Counted from the first letter of the stretch, positions 34,869 through 45,400 are shown. The stretch: DNA of 64,000 nucleotides from Sporosarcina sp. FSL K6-3457 (GCF_038007285.1 NZ_JBBOWX010000001.1:3923501-3987500), one strand, 5' to 3'. Made by a program: numbers and translations. The notes: a model not told the origin generated them from the letters alone.

Positions 34869-37075
34869 TCGCACTCTTCAATATCTGTCGCAGTTGAACG
34901 CGTATAATACGTCGTTTTCATACCAGATTTCCATGCTTGCACATGAAGGTCAAGAAGCACTGAAGCACGAATTGAGTTCGGTACATACAGGTTGAAAGAA
35001 ATCGATTGGTCAATATGGCGCTGTCTCGCAGCATTCTGTTTAATCGACCAACGTTGATCGACGATGTAGGCAGAACGACGGTAAACGTCATAAGTATTGT
35101 GATTAAGATCAGGTGCGACAACAGGTAATTTATAGTCTTTCTTTTCTTCATGATAGAACGGCTTAAAGATTGGGTCGATAGACGCCGTTGACCCTGCAAT
35201 GACAGATGTCGAGCTATTCGGTGCAACTGCCATTAAATAGCCATTGCGGACACCATTTGTCGCCACCTCAACACGCAGTTCACGCCACTCCTTCGAATCA
35301 TAGCCCTTGTTTTCGAAATACAACCCGGATTGCCAATCAGAGCCTTCAAATAACGGATAAGCCCCTTTTTCCTTTGCCAGTTCCGCAGAAGCTTTAATTG
35401 TTAAAAAAGCAATTTTTTCATATAGTTTATCGGCATAATCCACCGCTTCATTGGATTCCCATTGAATATTTTGGAGCGCCAACAAATGATGCCATCCAAA
35501 TGTCCCGAGGCCGATTCCGCGATAACGGGAATTCGTCCGTTGTGCTTGGACGACCGGGATTTTATTCAAGTCAATAACATTATCAAGCATACGTACTTGG
35601 ATTGTGATGAGTCTTTCCAACACACTTGCTGGAACAGCTCGTCCTAAGTTAATGGATGACAGGTTACAAACGACAAAATCACCTGGCTTTGAACGTGTGA
35701 CCACGACATCGTCTTCCAATGTGACCGATTCAAATTTTGTCGCACTCATATTTTGCATGATTTCCGAACAAAGATTTGATGAATAAATCATGCCTTCATG
35801 TTTATTGGCATTGGCACGATTGACTTCATCACGGTAGAACATGAACGGCACGCCTGTTTCGAGCTGACTACGCATAATGCGCTTCATAAGATCGATAGCC
35901 GGCACAGTTTCTCTGCTCAATGTAGGATGGTTGACACATTCCTCATATTTCTCACGGAAAGAGCCCGCACCTTTTGTTTCATCATAGAAATCTTCAAGGG
36001 AGTAGCCCATGACTGTACGCACTTCATGCGGGTCAAATAGATTCCAATCACCACGTGCTTCAACTTGTTCCATATAGACATCGGGTAGGCAAACACCTGT
36101 GAAAATATCATGCGCACGTAAGCGATCGTCTCCGTTATTCAGCTTCAAATCTAGGAATGTGAAAATATCTTTATGCCACACATCCAAGTAAACAGCAATA
36201 GCCCCTTGACGCTGACCGAGCTGATCAACACTGACTGCTGTGTTATTCAGTTGTTTGATCCATGGAAGAACGCCGCTTGACGCGCCTTTAAATCCACGAA
36301 TAGATGCGCCACGGCTACGTACTTTCCCCATATAAACGCCGATGCCGCCACCGTATTTCGACAAGTTGGCTACGTCTGTATTGCTGTCATAGATTCCCTG
36401 CAAAGAATCGTCAACCGTGTCGATAAAGCAGCTCGATAGCTGACCATGTGGCTTCCCTGCATTCGACAATGTTGGCGTCGCCACTGTCATGTACAAATTA
36501 CTCATTGCCCAGTATGATTCTGCTACTTTGTTTAGTCGATTTTCAGTCTCATCCTGCATCAGTGTCATTGCAATGACGAGCCAACGCTCTTGCGGCAGCT
36601 CAACTGATTGCTTGTTGTAATCAACTGCGACATAGCGGTCCATTAACGTTTTCAATCCGATATAGGTAAATAGCTTGTCCCGTTCTGGTTCAATCAGATG
36701 ACCAAGAGCTTCAAGATCTTCATGTGAATATTTTTCTGTTAATAAAGATGCATATAGTCCTTGCTCAACAAGACGGTTAACGTTGCTAGCGAAATCTGTA
36801 TAGACCTTCGCACCACGTTGTTGCTCCTGACGCGCGTAAACATCATAGAGGTGAATGCGAGCCGCAACAAATGTCCAATACGTCGCCGCCTCATCTAGAT
36901 TACTCAATGATTCTAATGTCATCGCCTTCGCCCATTCAGACTCAGAACCCTCCGGATATTTCTGCTGCCAGCGTTCACTTGCAATGACTAACGCCTCTAT
37001 TTGGGCTACTCCAAATTCACTTTGTAATGCATCCAATACCCGATCAATGTTAGTTGTCGCGATTTTAATTGTCAT
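34853..37075 (-). CDS. nrdE: ribonucleoside-diphosphate reductase alpha subunit NrdE (class I)
   Basis: 740 residues from ATG 37075 behind AAGGAG. All catalytic parts are present: the first redox cysteine in GQLSSCFIDTVDD, NLCSEI with the thiyl-radical cysteine and its Asn/Glu partners, the second redox cysteine in VVCNLSSINLG, the Tyr-Tyr radical relay (KTTYYTRS) and the C-terminal ECEWC thiol pair. It reduces ribonucleoside diphosphates to deoxy forms. A cobalamin riboswitch lies in the leader, so the operon is expected to be shut off when B12 is plentiful, as in bacteria that also have a B12-dependent class II enzyme. Confidence 0.95.
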   Translation of the reverse strand: MTIKIATTNIDRVLDALQSEFGVAQIEALVIASERWQQKYPEGSESEWAKAMTLESLSNLDEAATYWTFVAARIHLYDVYARQEQQRGAKVYTDFASNVNRLVEQGLYASLLTEKYSHEDLEALGHLIEPERDKLFTYIGLKTLMDRYVAVDYNKQSVELPQERWLVIAMTLMQDETENRLNKVAESYWAMSNLYMTVATPTLSNAGKPHGQLSSCFIDTVDDSLQGIYDSNTDVANLSKYGGGIGVYMGKVRSRGASIRGFKGASSGVLPWIKQLNNTAVSVDQLGQRQGAIAVYLDVWHKDIFTFLDLKLNNGDDRLRAHDIFTGVCLPDVYMEQVEARGDWNLFDPHEVRTVMGYSLEDFYDETKGAGSFREKYEECVNHPTLSRETVPAIDLMKRIMRSQLETGVPFMFYRDEVNRANANKHEGMIYSSNLCSEIMQNMSATKFESVTLEDDVVVTRSKPGDFVVCNLSSINLGRAVPASVLERLITIQVRMLDNVIDLNKIPVVQAQRTNSRYRGIGLGTFGWHHLLALQNIQWESNEAVDYADKLYEKIAFLTIKASAELAKEKGAYPLFEGSDWQSGLYFENKGYDSKEWRELRVEVATNGVRNGYLMAVAPNSSTSVIAGSTASIDPIFKPFYHEEKKDYKLPVVAPDLNHNTYDVYRRSAYIVDQRWSIKQNAARQRHIDQSISFNLYVPNSIRASVLLDLHVQAWKSGMKTTYYTRSTATDIEECEWCHS

Positions 37076-37161
37076 AATGACCATCTCCTTCAATAATGTT
37101 ACGTAGCATATCGTTTGAATTCTTAGTTGTTTTTTATATCTGCCGAGGTCGAAACTAAAAT

Positions 37162-37201
37162 GAAAAAGCGACAGATCCACCTTGTCGGTGGAGCTTATCG
37201 C
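37162..37201 (-). terminator. riboswitch expression-platform terminator before nrdE
   Basis: On the minus strand GCGATAAGCTCCACC and GGTGGATCTGTCGC can pair around GACAA and are followed by TTTTTC. It sits after the cobalamin aptamer and 85 bases before nrdE, and resembles the terminator at 50683-50722 in sequence and layout. Confidence 0.75.
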
Positions 37202-37269
37202 CCATCGGTTGAGTGCTGGAAACAGAACAGAACAATCTACTCATCTCTACATATAGAAGACAAGAAGAA

Positions 37270-37485
37270 AATCCGCTTATTTCCACCTCTCAACCCCCGA
37301 AGAAAGTGTCGCTTGACGATGAGTGGCAGGTCTACTGGCTCACGCTTCGTCCTTCCTGCCTGCGCCTTCCCATAGAGTTCTCTATAGTGGCTTATTCGGC
37401 GATCGTCGGCGTTTACAGTTGCGGGGACAGCTCTATAATTACAGATTCCCTTTTAAACCGGTGTCGGTACCATTTCCTCGTTCAA
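37270..37485 (-). ncRNA. cobalamin riboswitch upstream of nrdE
   Basis: On the minus strand the conserved B12-box parts occur in order: GGTACCGACACCGG, AAAAGGGAATC, GCTGTCCCCGCAACTGTAA, GCCACT, GGGAAGG, and GACGAAGCGTGAGCCAGTAG followed by ACCTGCC. This is the adenosylcobalamin-type riboswitch. With a terminator following, B12 binding should stop transcription of nrdE. Confidence 0.93.
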
Positions 37486-37756
37486 TACTATATGTAGTGC
37501 CTTGTTTTCTTTATATACCCTAACATGTTGTGATTCACACGTAAATAGGCAGAAATTTTTCACACTAACTAAACAAGTGCTTATCCACATATCCACAGGT
37601 ATTTATTGTTGTCGTTTTGACCGTCATCATCAGCATTCTTATAAAAGGCGTAAAAGTTATAAACAAAAAATTTGAAATCAAATTTTTTTATTTTATACCC
37701 TCTTTGGCAACCCGGTAGTAACTTCAAAGCACCGATTCTATTTGCTATTAAGATGA

Positions 37757-37936
37757 TTATTCAGCACTTCTATCAACATATTTCCCATAGTCAGGAATGG
37801 CAATACGGTCAAACTCTTGCACAAGCTTCTTTATACTCTCTGTTAACAGGTCACTTATCATCGGAAGTCCATGCCCCGTGATGGCAACAGCAGGTTTCAA
37901 CGCTTCCAGCTTTTCCACCGATTTCCTAGCTACATT
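37757..37936 (-). pseudogene. remnant of an MBL-fold metallo-hydrolase gene (C-terminal end)
   Basis: On the minus strand 59 codons read without a stop: VEKLEALKPAVAITGHGLPM is followed by ISDLLTESIKKL and DRIAIPDYGKYV, the usual C-terminal part of stand-alone MBL-fold hydrolases. An in-frame TGA (37939-37937) cuts it off, and the rest of the gene with the HxHxDH metal site is missing. An AT-rich hairpin at 37665-37688 may have been its terminator. The remaining part of the 37490-38116 gap shows nothing else. Confidence 0.7.
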
Positions 37937-38116
37937 TCAATCTGTCGTCAAATAAAGAATTTTAAATCTTAAAAGCAGAAGCTGTTAATTTTTATAGTGA
38001 TGAGGTTAGAAAAAAATTAAGTAATACCGATTTTCTTTAGATACCGTATAGATAAATTCAGATTACACATAATACGTATTGAAATTGAAATAAAAATTAG
38101 ATGAGGAGTGCTTTTA

Positions 38117-38614
38117 ATGGGTATTATGAATGGGAATCCCAAAGATGAACCGATGCATTACGGAGAGGTGATTGGAACATGGGCATTTATCGGGGCAAAC
38201 AATGGATTAATCAGTGGGTATGAAGCGTTCGTTAATCACGCTGGCGACGATGAACTGATCAAGCTTCTTGAAGAAGCTGTCAAAATGATGAAAGCTGAAA
38301 ATAAGGCCCTTGAGCAGATCTTAAAAGATAATGGCGTTACACCGCCCCCCGCCTTACCTGGACGTCCTAAAGCAAAATCTCAAGAGATTCCGGTTGGTGC
38401 AAAATTTTCAGATCCTGAAATCAGCGCCGCCGTCTCCATAAATGTCGGGCAAGGACTTGTATCTTGCAGCCAAGTAATGGGACAATGTCTACGAGAGGAT
38501 ATTGCTATGATGTTCGGGAAGTATATTGCTGAAAGAGCAATGTTTGGCTTGAAAATGCTTCGTTTGAACAAGGAAAAGGGTTGGGTTATTCCGCCGCCAC
38601 TTCATAATGAATGA
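38117..38614 (+). CDS. DUF3231-type protein
   Basis: 165 residues from ATG 38117 with GAGGAG at good spacing. The sequence resembles DUF3231 proteins, helical bundles of about 160-170 residues (half of the two-domain versions) common in spore formers: HYGEVIGTWAFIGANNGLIS, KFSDPEISAAVSINVGQGL, then CSQVMGQCLREDIAMMFG. Two cysteines lie near one another. No function is established. It is a single gene with a terminator. Confidence 0.75.
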   Translation: MGIMNGNPKDEPMHYGEVIGTWAFIGANNGLISGYEAFVNHAGDDELIKLLEEAVKMMKAENKALEQILKDNGVTPPPALPGRPKAKSQEIPVGAKFSDPEISAAVSINVGQGLVSCSQVMGQCLREDIAMMFGKYIAERAMFGLKMLRLNKEKGWVIPPPLHNE

Positions 38615-38652
38615 CTCCTAAATTTATATTTATATAAGACACCTTTCTTCAT

Positions 38653-38686
38653 AGGACCCTGACATTGTGCCTCAGGGTTCTTTTTT
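38653..38686 (+). terminator. intrinsic terminator after the DUF3231 gene
   Basis: AGGACCCTGA pairs with TCAGGGTTCT (one G-U pair) around a 9-base loop and is followed by a T-run. Confidence 0.85.
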
Positions 38687-38748
38687 AATCCCAATTTCAG
38701 GATTATAGGATAAGCCCATTTTACGATTTAGTAGGAGGTAAGTACTAT

Positions 38749-38793
38749 ATGAAATGGTTATTAGAGGATGCAGAGAAATGTAAAGATTTTTAA
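38749..38793 (+). CDS. 14-codon reading frame with a strong ribosome site (uncertain)
   Basis: GTAGGAGG is followed 8 bases later by ATG and MKWLLEDAEKCKDF, then a stop. The ribosome site is strong, but the peptide is very short. It could be the stump of a broken gene. It lies upstream of the T-box leader and is not the argS start. Confidence 0.25.
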   Translation: MKWLLEDAEKCKDF

Positions 38794-38894
38794 TGAAGAT
38801 AAATTGAACACATTGAGGAAATAAGTCCCTCATCAACAAATTACCCCTATCAAAACCATTGACACTCTCACATCATTTTGCTATATTCACATAC

Positions 38895-39120
38895 AATATC
38901 ATTGATGAAGAGAGTAGCAATCATTTCTTTTTTAGAGAACTGGGAGTGGTGGGAGCCTGGTAAAGAATGCTTGCGAAGCGCACTTCGAAGATGCTTTTCT
39001 GAATCGAGTAGGAATAGCCGGCGTCTCGCCGTTATGAGGAAGTGGCCCTGCATGGGCAATTTGAGTGGTACCGCGGAAGCTAAGCTTTCGTCTCATTAAT
39101 TTGAGACGAAGGCTTTTTTT
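38895..39120 (+). ncRNA. T-box leader of argS
   Basis: The leader has the T-box hallmarks: AGAGAGTAGCAATC at the start of stem I, GGGAGTGGTGGGAGCCTGG, the highly conserved TGGTACCGCGG (39066-39076), and a terminator. The candidate specifier codon is CGA (Arg) at 39005-39007, followed by GTAGG as in other T-boxes. Uncharged tRNA-Arg should pair with the leader and switch on the synthetase. Confidence 0.93.
39082..39120 (+). terminator. T-box terminator
   Basis: A 14-pair stem (39082-39095 with 39102-39115) and a T-run. The T-box sequence just before it can form the competing antiterminator. Confidence 0.9.
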
Positions 39121-39151
39121 GTTGAAATAAATAAACGAGGGAGTGTTGACC

Positions 39152-40816
39152 ATGAAAAAAGATGTCTTGCAAGTGCTACAACAATTTAGCCCGATTCCAC
39201 TAAACGAAAGTATGCTTGAACGACCTATCCATACACACTTAGGCGATATAGCTCTGCCTTGTTTCCCATTTGCCAAGGAACTTCGAAAGTCCCCCGTTGT
39301 CATTGCTGAGGAACTAGCGAAGGCGATCCATCATCCACTCATCCTAAAAGTACAGGCTGTGGCTGGATATGTGAATATCTTTGTGAATCGTTCTGTCATC
39401 ACGCACTCTTTGCTACAAACAATCCACACGCAATCAATAGCTTACGGTTCTAACAATGATGGCAATGGGGGAGTCGTGACGATTGACTTGTCCTCCCCTA
39501 ATATCGCCAAACCGTTCTCCATGGGACATCTGCGTTCCACTGTCATTGGCAATTCGATTGCTTTATTGCTCGAAAAAAATGGCTTCAAGCCTGTGAAAAT
39601 CAATTACATCGGCGATTGGGGCACACAGTTCGGTAAATTACTAACTGCATATCGGAAATGGGGCAATGAGCAGGCAGTCCACCAAGCACCAATCCAAACA
39701 CTTTTGCAACTTTACATCCGTTTCCATGAAGAAGCCGGGCTCGATGATTCGCTGAATGATGAAGGTAGAGCCGCTTTCAAAGCGTTAGAAGACGGCGATA
39801 CCGAAGCACTTGCGTTATGGAAATGGTTCAAATCAGAATCATTGAAGGAGTTTCAACGCATTTATGATTTGCTGGGGATTACCTTCGATTCGTATAAAGG
39901 AGAAGCTTATTACAATGACAAAATGAAGCCCGTTGTTAACGAGTTAGCTGACAAAGGACTACTGGTAGAGTCCGATGGTGCGTTAGTCGTCGAGCTCGAC
40001 GAAGACATGCCGCCTTGTTTGATTAAAAAATCAGATGGCGCTACATTATATTCGACCCGTGATTTGAGCGCCGCCATTGATAGAAAAACAACCTACAACT
40101 TCGTAAAATCTGTGTATGTCGTTGGCAATGAACAAAGTCTGCACTTCACACAAGTGAAGCAGGTGCTCGGGAAACTGGGCTACGACTGGGCAGATACAAT
40201 CGAACATGTCCCATTTGGACTGATCTTAAAGGACGGCAAGAAGATGTCGACGCGCAAAGGAAAAATTGTGTTATTAGAAGAAGTACTAAATGATGCCATT
40301 GCCCTTGCACTAAAGAATATTGAAGAGAAAAACCCTGATTTATTGAATAAAAGAGCTACTGCTCAGGCTATTGGTGTTGGTGCAATCATTTTCAGTGATT
40401 TAAAACAGCACCGAAAACATGATATCGAGTTTGACTTGGCAACAATGCTCCAGACAGAAGGTGAAACGGGTCCTTATGTTCAATATGCTTACGCACGCGC
40501 TCATTCCGTTTTGCGTAAAACAGGAGCTAGCGCTTCTTTTTTTGTGGATGAAGTCAATGATTTCGAATGGGAAATGGTGAAGTTACTTGAGCAGTTCCCA
40601 CATATCACTAGACAAGCTGCTCACCATCTTGATCCATCTATTGTCGCCAAATATGCCGTCAATCTCGCGCAAGCGTTTAACTCCTTTTACAGCAATGTTC
40701 ACGTACTTTCAGATGCCACGCATAAAGCATTTAGAATTTCGCTTGTCACAAGCGTTGCAATCGTTTTAAAAGAGTCACTGAGACTTTTAGGTATGCAAAC
40801 GCCTGAGGAAATGTAA
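39152..40816 (+). CDS. argS: arginyl-tRNA synthetase (short, T-box controlled)
   Basis: 554 residues from ATG 39152 (GAGGGAG before it). The class I signatures are SPNIAKPFSMGHLRST (HIGH motif) and KKMSTRKGKIV (the ArgS version of KMSKS), and the C-terminal DALR anticodon-binding domain contains VQYAYARAHSVLRK. The N-terminal domain is of the usual ArgS Add-1 type. Bacillales often carry a second argS with a T-box, so this may be an inducible copy next to a housekeeping one elsewhere. Confidence 0.94.
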   Translation: MKKDVLQVLQQFSPIPLNESMLERPIHTHLGDIALPCFPFAKELRKSPVVIAEELAKAIHHPLILKVQAVAGYVNIFVNRSVITHSLLQTIHTQSIAYGSNNDGNGGVVTIDLSSPNIAKPFSMGHLRSTVIGNSIALLLEKNGFKPVKINYIGDWGTQFGKLLTAYRKWGNEQAVHQAPIQTLLQLYIRFHEEAGLDDSLNDEGRAAFKALEDGDTEALALWKWFKSESLKEFQRIYDLLGITFDSYKGEAYYNDKMKPVVNELADKGLLVESDGALVVELDEDMPPCLIKKSDGATLYSTRDLSAAIDRKTTYNFVKSVYVVGNEQSLHFTQVKQVLGKLGYDWADTIEHVPFGLILKDGKKMSTRKGKIVLLEEVLNDAIALALKNIEEKNPDLLNKRATAQAIGVGAIIFSDLKQHRKHDIEFDLATMLQTEGETGPYVQYAYARAHSVLRKTGASASFFVDEVNDFEWEMVKLLEQFPHITRQAAHHLDPSIVAKYAVNLAQAFNSFYSNVHVLSDATHKAFRISLVTSVAIVLKESLRLLGMQTPEEM

Positions 40817-40856
40817 ATAACACGTCAGAATCCACATAGGACTCTGACGTGTTATT
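40817..40856 (+). terminator. intrinsic terminator after argS
   Basis: AATAACACGTCAGA pairs with TCTGACGTGTTATT over 14 bases, extended by three more pairs after one mismatch. It starts right at the stop codon. Confidence 0.85.
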
Positions 40857-40966
40857 GTTCACCTTGCGTTAATCACCGTATTAAAGTATTTTAAGTTTAC
40901 CGCCACGATAAGCCGTTTACTTTTTTAAAGAGCTGCTTTCACAGTTTTGCTAAAGTATGTTATTTT

Positions 40967-41326
40967 CTATTTCTTCAATTCGTTTAATGCTTTTTCCGGA
41001 ATGTCTTCCTTTTGCACCTCCTGATATGAAGTTACACCTCTATTCTCTTTCCAAAATAAGTTTATATACGCATCCTTACGCAGTTCATGCCCACTTGTAA
41101 ATGTGAGTTCTTTTTTATCCCCTTTTTTATCGAATGCAGGAAAAGTGTATTCGTATCGAACCATTACTTCTCCAGTACTTATTTTATCTTCAATTTTATC
41201 GCCACTGTCTGTGATCTGAACAAAATAACTGTCTGCTCCCAATCTATTCGGATTTACATTTCTCAAACTCAAGATCAAACCAACAATAACAGCTACAAGT
41301 ACAATCGTTACGATTATTTTTTTCAC
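40967..41326 (-). CDS. YxeA-family protein (DUF1093)
   Basis: 119 residues: an N-terminal membrane anchor or signal (IIVTIVLVAVIVGLILSL), then a small OB-fold-like domain with ADSYFVQITDSGDKIED, YEYTFPAFDKKGDKKEL and HELRKDAYINLFWKENRGVTSY, the common pattern of the family. In B. subtilis yxeA is the last gene of yxdJKLM-yxeA, the LL-37-responsive peptide module; the same gene order is found here. The function is unknown. Confidence 0.85.
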   Translation of the reverse strand: MKKIIVTIVLVAVIVGLILSLRNVNPNRLGADSYFVQITDSGDKIEDKISTGEVMVRYEYTFPAFDKKGDKKELTFTSGHELRKDAYINLFWKENRGVTSYQEVQKEDIPEKALNELKK

Positions 41327-41446
41327 GATGTTATTCTCCTTTCTTCAATAATTCACCTTCTATAACAACTTGTTAAGTAGAAAGATTAATGAGCATAATT
41401 CTGAACAATTCTCTTCATTAGGTTATTGGTGCGTTCCTAAAGTCAT

Positions 41447-43423
41447 TTACAACGCAGCTTTTACTATTTTCCGATAATAACCTATTGCTAGAGCTGCAAA
41501 CGATAGATAGATTAATGCATACACACCCATGGCAATCGAAGTCGGCACAGTGATATCAGACATGAACATAAATGACGCAGCTTTAATGGCAAATATTGAG
41601 TGTAGTAATCCAATGAGCAAAGGCACGCCAAAGACAAATACTTGCTTACGGATGATGCCGCCCATAATATCCTGCACTGTGAAGCCCAACTGACGTAGGG
41701 TTGCATAGCCTTGCTTCTCTTGCTCTGCTTCTGTCATTTGCTTAAAGTACAGAATGCTACCTGTCGAGATCAGAAAGACAAGCCCAAGAAAACCTGCGAT
41801 GAAAATGAGCAAACCATTGCCCTGTATTGATCTTTCATACATCGAGTAATAGTCCGCACTTTCCCACCAAAAAACGTCCTCCTTATTTTGGTTGCGGATA
41901 TCAGAGGCAATAGCCAGTTCATCTTTGTCAGTGATGTTGAAAACTCGAACATTTTTTACAACATCGCTTAGTTCCATGTTTTCTACATTTTCTGGAACCA
42001 ACGTTTTTTTATACTGTTCAAAGTCAACATCACTCATCACTAATTGAGGTCCCCAACTTGCGTTCATAACATCTCCTTCGCCATATTTCACAGCGGTAAA
42101 TACTTGTTCTTTTTCACCACTAGTAATATGCATTTCGAATGGCATCTTTATCTGTTTTGCCATAGTCCCCATGAATGCACTATGATAAATGACAGATCCA
42201 TCTTTTGGTGTTTCAACTAGGAGACCCGCTTGTTGTAATTGCTTAGCATTTACAACATAGGTATTATAAATCGCTTCTCTCATGTCAAGAAATTCAGGGA
42301 AAACACCCTCTTCATAAGTCCCTTCCACTCCAAGTAATTCAATTGTTTCAGTTGTATATTCAATTCCATTTTCTTGTAAACCGGCTTCGAAATCTGCGAC
42401 CGATAAATCATCGGCTGAAAACGAGCTGGACGATTCATCCTCAAACATAAAATCGAAAGGCATTATATAACGCGCTTCTTTCTCTGTCGAGTAATAAAGT
42501 GAATACGAGCCGGCCAACATAGCAAGCGTCATCGCAGACAATACTGTAATAATCGTCAGTGAGTTAGCATTGCCTTTCATGCGATGCATGAGCGGCGCAA
42601 TCGACAAACTGTTATTCAATCCTAGATGCCCTTGCTTACGCACTCGAATTTGATAAAACAACCAACTAATTGTGACACGGAATACAAGATATGTTCCCAA
42701 AATGGTTGTTGCAAGTACCGCTAGCATATTGAACAATAGCATTGAGATCATTGATTCCAACATGCGATCCGACAACCAATAACCGAAAACAATAAGCCCG
42801 ATCCCGAGCAAAGCTAGTGCAGCCGAAATAAATGCTTTAGGCTTTTTCGGATGCTCTCCTTTTTTATCAGCATTGAATAAACCAAGGAGCGTACTTCGAT
42901 GAACAGTCAACAACATTTGTATAGATGTCAGCGCAATAATCGCCACGAATACGACCATTGTTTGAATAACTGCCATGAATGAAAATGATACTGTAATAAA
43001 CTCCTTGTACCCTATAAGTTTCACTAGTAAAAGTAAAAATAACCGCGATACGAGCAGACCTACGCCAATTCCAATAATGAGCGCTCCTGTACTCAATAAT
43101 ACGTTTTCAGTAATTAACAAGCGGGAAACCTTGCTTTTCGACAAACCAATCAATTGATACAAACCAATTTCTCGGCTTCGTCTTTTCAAAAAGATGGCAT
43201 TTGCATACACTACGAAAATCCCTGCGATGAATAACAGAAGTATACCTGCTGCTATAAATGCCGAGTCCATCTTGGCACCTGAGCCAGCGCTAACCGCCTC
43301 ATCGTATTGTAACGTCGCAAAGACAAAGTACAACACCACACTTAAAATGAGTGCGAAAAAGTACAAGTAATAATGCTTAATATTTTTCCGCATACTACGA
43401 ATTACAAGGTCAAATAGTGTCAA
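41447..43423 (-). CDS. BceB-type ABC transporter permease (YxdM-like)
   Basis: About 658 residues from TTG 43423 (GGGGGTG before it; [14 protein letters not shown]); a GTG three codons earlier is possible. It has ten membrane helices with a large outer domain (about 310-520) between helices 7 and 8, the mark of peptide-resistance permeases, and FtsX-like ends. It works with the ATPase upstream and recruits the kinase for sensing. Confidence 0.9.
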   Translation of the reverse strand: MTLFDLVIRSMRKNIKHYYLYFFALILSVVLYFVFATLQYDEAVSAGSGAKMDSAFIAAGILLLFIAGIFVVYANAIFLKRRSREIGLYQLIGLSKSKVSRLLITENVLLSTGALIIGIGVGLLVSRLFLLLLVKLIGYKEFITVSFSFMAVIQTMVVFVAIIALTSIQMLLTVHRSTLLGLFNADKKGEHPKKPKAFISAALALLGIGLIVFGYWLSDRMLESMISMLLFNMLAVLATTILGTYLVFRVTISWLFYQIRVRKQGHLGLNNSLSIAPLMHRMKGNANSLTIITVLSAMTLAMLAGSYSLYYSTEKEARYIMPFDFMFEDESSSSFSADDLSVADFEAGLQENGIEYTTETIELLGVEGTYEEGVFPEFLDMREAIYNTYVVNAKQLQQAGLLVETPKDGSVIYHSAFMGTMAKQIKMPFEMHITSGEKEQVFTAVKYGEGDVMNASWGPQLVMSDVDFEQYKKTLVPENVENMELSDVVKNVRVFNITDKDELAIASDIRNQNKEDVFWWESADYYSMYERSIQGNGLLIFIAGFLGLVFLISTGSILYFKQMTEAEQEKQGYATLRQLGFTVQDIMGGIIRKQVFVFGVPLLIGLLHSIFAIKAASFMFMSDITVPTSIAMGVYALIYLSFAALAIGYYRKIVKAAL

Positions 43424-44186
43424 CGCTGTCACCCCCGAGAACGCCTTGAACGTTCAAGATGTCCTGGAAGAAGGCTTGTCGTGTTTTATCGCCACGATAC
43501 AGCTCCGAGTAAATATTGCCGTCTTTTAAGAACACCACACGACTGCAATAGCTTGACGCCAAAGGGTCATGCGTTACCATCATAATGGTGACACCACGCT
43601 TTTGATTGACATCCTCCATCGTGCCAAGCAACGAGGAAGCTGATTTCGAGTCTAGTGCACCTGTCGGCTCATCCGCGAATACCATAGATGGTTTATTAAT
43701 CAACGCACGTGCTGCTGATGTTCTTTGTTTCTGTCCGCCAGAAATTTCATGTGGGTATTTATGCGCAAGATCTTTAATACCAAGAATATCAGCGATGCTA
43801 TTAAACTCTGCCTCTGCCACTTTTTTCTTCATTTTCCCCAGTGATACGGGCAGTAAAATATTTTCCTTCACCGTTAACGTGTCAAGCAAATTATAATCTT
43901 GGAAAATGAATCCGAGCTTGTCACGACGAAATGCGGATAGCTCTGCGTCCTTCATTTTGGAAATATCAGAACCGCCAATGAGAATTGCTCCTTCTGTCGC
44001 ACGGTCAATTGTCGCGAGCACATTGAGTAATGTTGTCTTTCCTGCCCCAGATGATCCCATAATGCCGACGAATTCTCCTTCAACGACACGGAGATCGATT
44101 CCTTTTAAAACTTGTTGAACATTGCCACGCGCCCCATATGATTTCCGCACGTTCTGTGCATGTAAAACGGTTTTATGTTGGTCCAT
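43410..44186 (-). CDS. BceA-type ABC transporter ATPase (YxdL-like)
   Basis: 258 residues from ATG 44186 with GGGAGG. Walker [11 protein letters not shown]-loop [11 protein letters not shown], signature ISGGQKQR and Walker [14 protein letters not shown] are all present. It powers the permease encoded downstream, overlapping by 14 bases. A separate promoter with BceR-like sites and a terminator lies in the gap after the kinase gene, so the transporter is likely induced on its own. Confidence 0.93.
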   Translation of the reverse strand: MDQHKTVLHAQNVRKSYGARGNVQQVLKGIDLRVVEGEFVGIMGSSGAGKTTLLNVLATIDRATEGAILIGGSDISKMKDAELSAFRRDKLGFIFQDYNLLDTLTVKENILLPVSLGKMKKKVAEAEFNSIADILGIKDLAHKYPHEISGGQKQRTSAARALINKPSMVFADEPTGALDSKSASSLLGTMEDVNQKRGVTIMMVTHDPLASSYCSRVVFLKDGNIYSELYRGDKTRQAFFQDILNVQGVLGGDSVDTI

Positions 44187-44255
44187 CCTGTATGCCTCCC
44201 TGTTTTTCATGTCCTTATCGTACCGTGATAGAAGGCTACGGTCGTGCGATTTACA

Positions 44256-44290
44256 TGACAAACTGTCAGCCTGATGTGACATTGTTGTCA
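44256..44290 (-). promoter_or_regulatory. BceR-like operators before the ABC transporter genes
   Basis: TGACA-TTGT-TGTCA (44277-44290) is a perfect inverted repeat with the 5-4-5 layout of BceR-type sites (TNACA-N4-TGTNA). A second repeat TGACA-AAC-TGTCA (44256-44268) has a 3-base centre. Both lie 70-105 bases upstream of the ATPase start. Confidence 0.6.
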
Positions 44291-44307
44291 TGTTGAGCTT
44301 TTCATGT

Positions 44308-44341
44308 AAAAAAAACGTAAAAGCAGCCATCACTTTTACGA
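44308..44341 (-). terminator. intrinsic terminator after the BceS-like kinase gene
   Basis: On the minus strand CGTAAAAG and CTTTTACG pair around a 9-base loop and are followed by eight T. It separates the two-component genes from the transporter genes. Confidence 0.88.
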
Positions 44342-44347
44342 ATTTTT

Positions 44348-45385
44348 TCAGCCATTCTTACGAGGCGTTTGTATCTTATCAAATTCATTTTCAGTCGGAA
44401 AGATCATCGTAATCGTAGTTCCTTGATTCATGATTGAATCCGCGACCAATGCGATTCCAAGCTTATCGGCCACTGTTTTTGCCAAATAAAGTCCGAGTCC
44501 TGTCGCTGCATTTTGAAGTCGTCCCGCTCCTCCAGTAAATCCTTTATCAAAGATACGAGCTATATCGTGTTGCGGGATGCCTGATCCATTATCCTTTATG
44601 GTCAGCAAGACATTGGCACTTGGCAGCACGCTCGCTGAGACAACAATCGCACTGCCAATAGGACTATATTTCACTGCATTCGTTAAAATTTGTCGAATAA
44701 CAAATCTACTCCATTTAACATCGGTCACTACCTTCGAGTCTTCTCCTTCAAATTCAACAGCAATATTTTTCTCCATACACCATGTAGCTAATTCCCGTAC
44801 TTCCGCAGCAGCCAATCGTTGAACAGCAGTATCTTCTACAAGATAATCCGATTCGAGAGTCGGCAGGCGAGATATGTACAATTGTTGGTCAATCAGTAGA
44901 TAGACACGTAACCATTCCGCTTCCAATTTTCGAATAGCCGGATCTGTGCGATGGGCGTCAATAAGTAGTTTCATCGCGGTAAGTGGCGCTTTCACTTCAT
45001 GTACCCAGGCAGCGGTATAATCACTTTCAATAACATTTGCCTGTCTGATAGTAGCCAATTCCTTTGAAAAGGATAACGCCGCTAATTGCAACACTTCCTT
45101 CGTTATTTCATCACGCATAAAAAGAGTCTCCGGCAACGCTTCATGCCAATCAATCGTAGAACCACCTGTGAACACGACTAACTCTTTTGTAAACATCATT
45201 TCTTTTCTGTAGCGCCAATAAACAAATAGAATAAGAGCTATAATCAGTAAAATATTCACATACAACACAGACGAAAATTTCGTGTCGATTCCCTGATCGA
45301 GCCAAATTATCATATCTGCAAAGCCAAGTGCTAGTAAGAAAAAGAGAATCCAACTAGCCATATCTCTTATATAGCTTATGAACAT
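44348..45385 (-). CDS. BceS-type intramembrane-sensing histidine kinase (YxdK-like)
   Basis: 345 residues. Two N-terminal membrane helices are separated by only about 10-15 residues ([11 protein letters not shown]), so it has no outer sensor domain; the signal comes from the transporter. The phospho-histidine is in [17 protein letters not shown] and the ATP-lid contains [23 protein letters not shown]. The ribosome site is AAGGGGG. It follows the response regulator by 15 bases. Confidence 0.93.
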   Translation of the reverse strand: MFISYIRDMASWILFFLLALGFADMIIWLDQGIDTKFSSVLYVNILLIIALILFVYWRYRKEMMFTKELVVFTGGSTIDWHEALPETLFMRDEITKEVLQLAALSFSKELATIRQANVIESDYTAAWVHEVKAPLTAMKLLIDAHRTDPAIRKLEAEWLRVYLLIDQQLYISRLPTLESDYLVEDTAVQRLAAAEVRELATWCMEKNIAVEFEGEDSKVVTDVKWSRFVIRQILTNAVKYSPIGSAIVVSASVLPSANVLLTIKDNGSGIPQHDIARIFDKGFTGGAGRLQNAATGLGLYLAKTVADKLGIALVADSIMNQGTTITMIFPTENEFDKIQTPRKNG

Positions 45386-45400
45386 GCGGATACCCCCTTC

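Noticed and set aside
38749..38793. 14-codon frame as a leader peptide for argS attenuation
   Set aside because: It has no run of arginine codons and lies before a T-box, which already explains control of argS.
44221..44290. Further GTCAT/TGACA-like repeats as additional operators
   Set aside because: Only two have intact half-sites with plausible spacing; the remaining matches are partial and expected in such a short gap.
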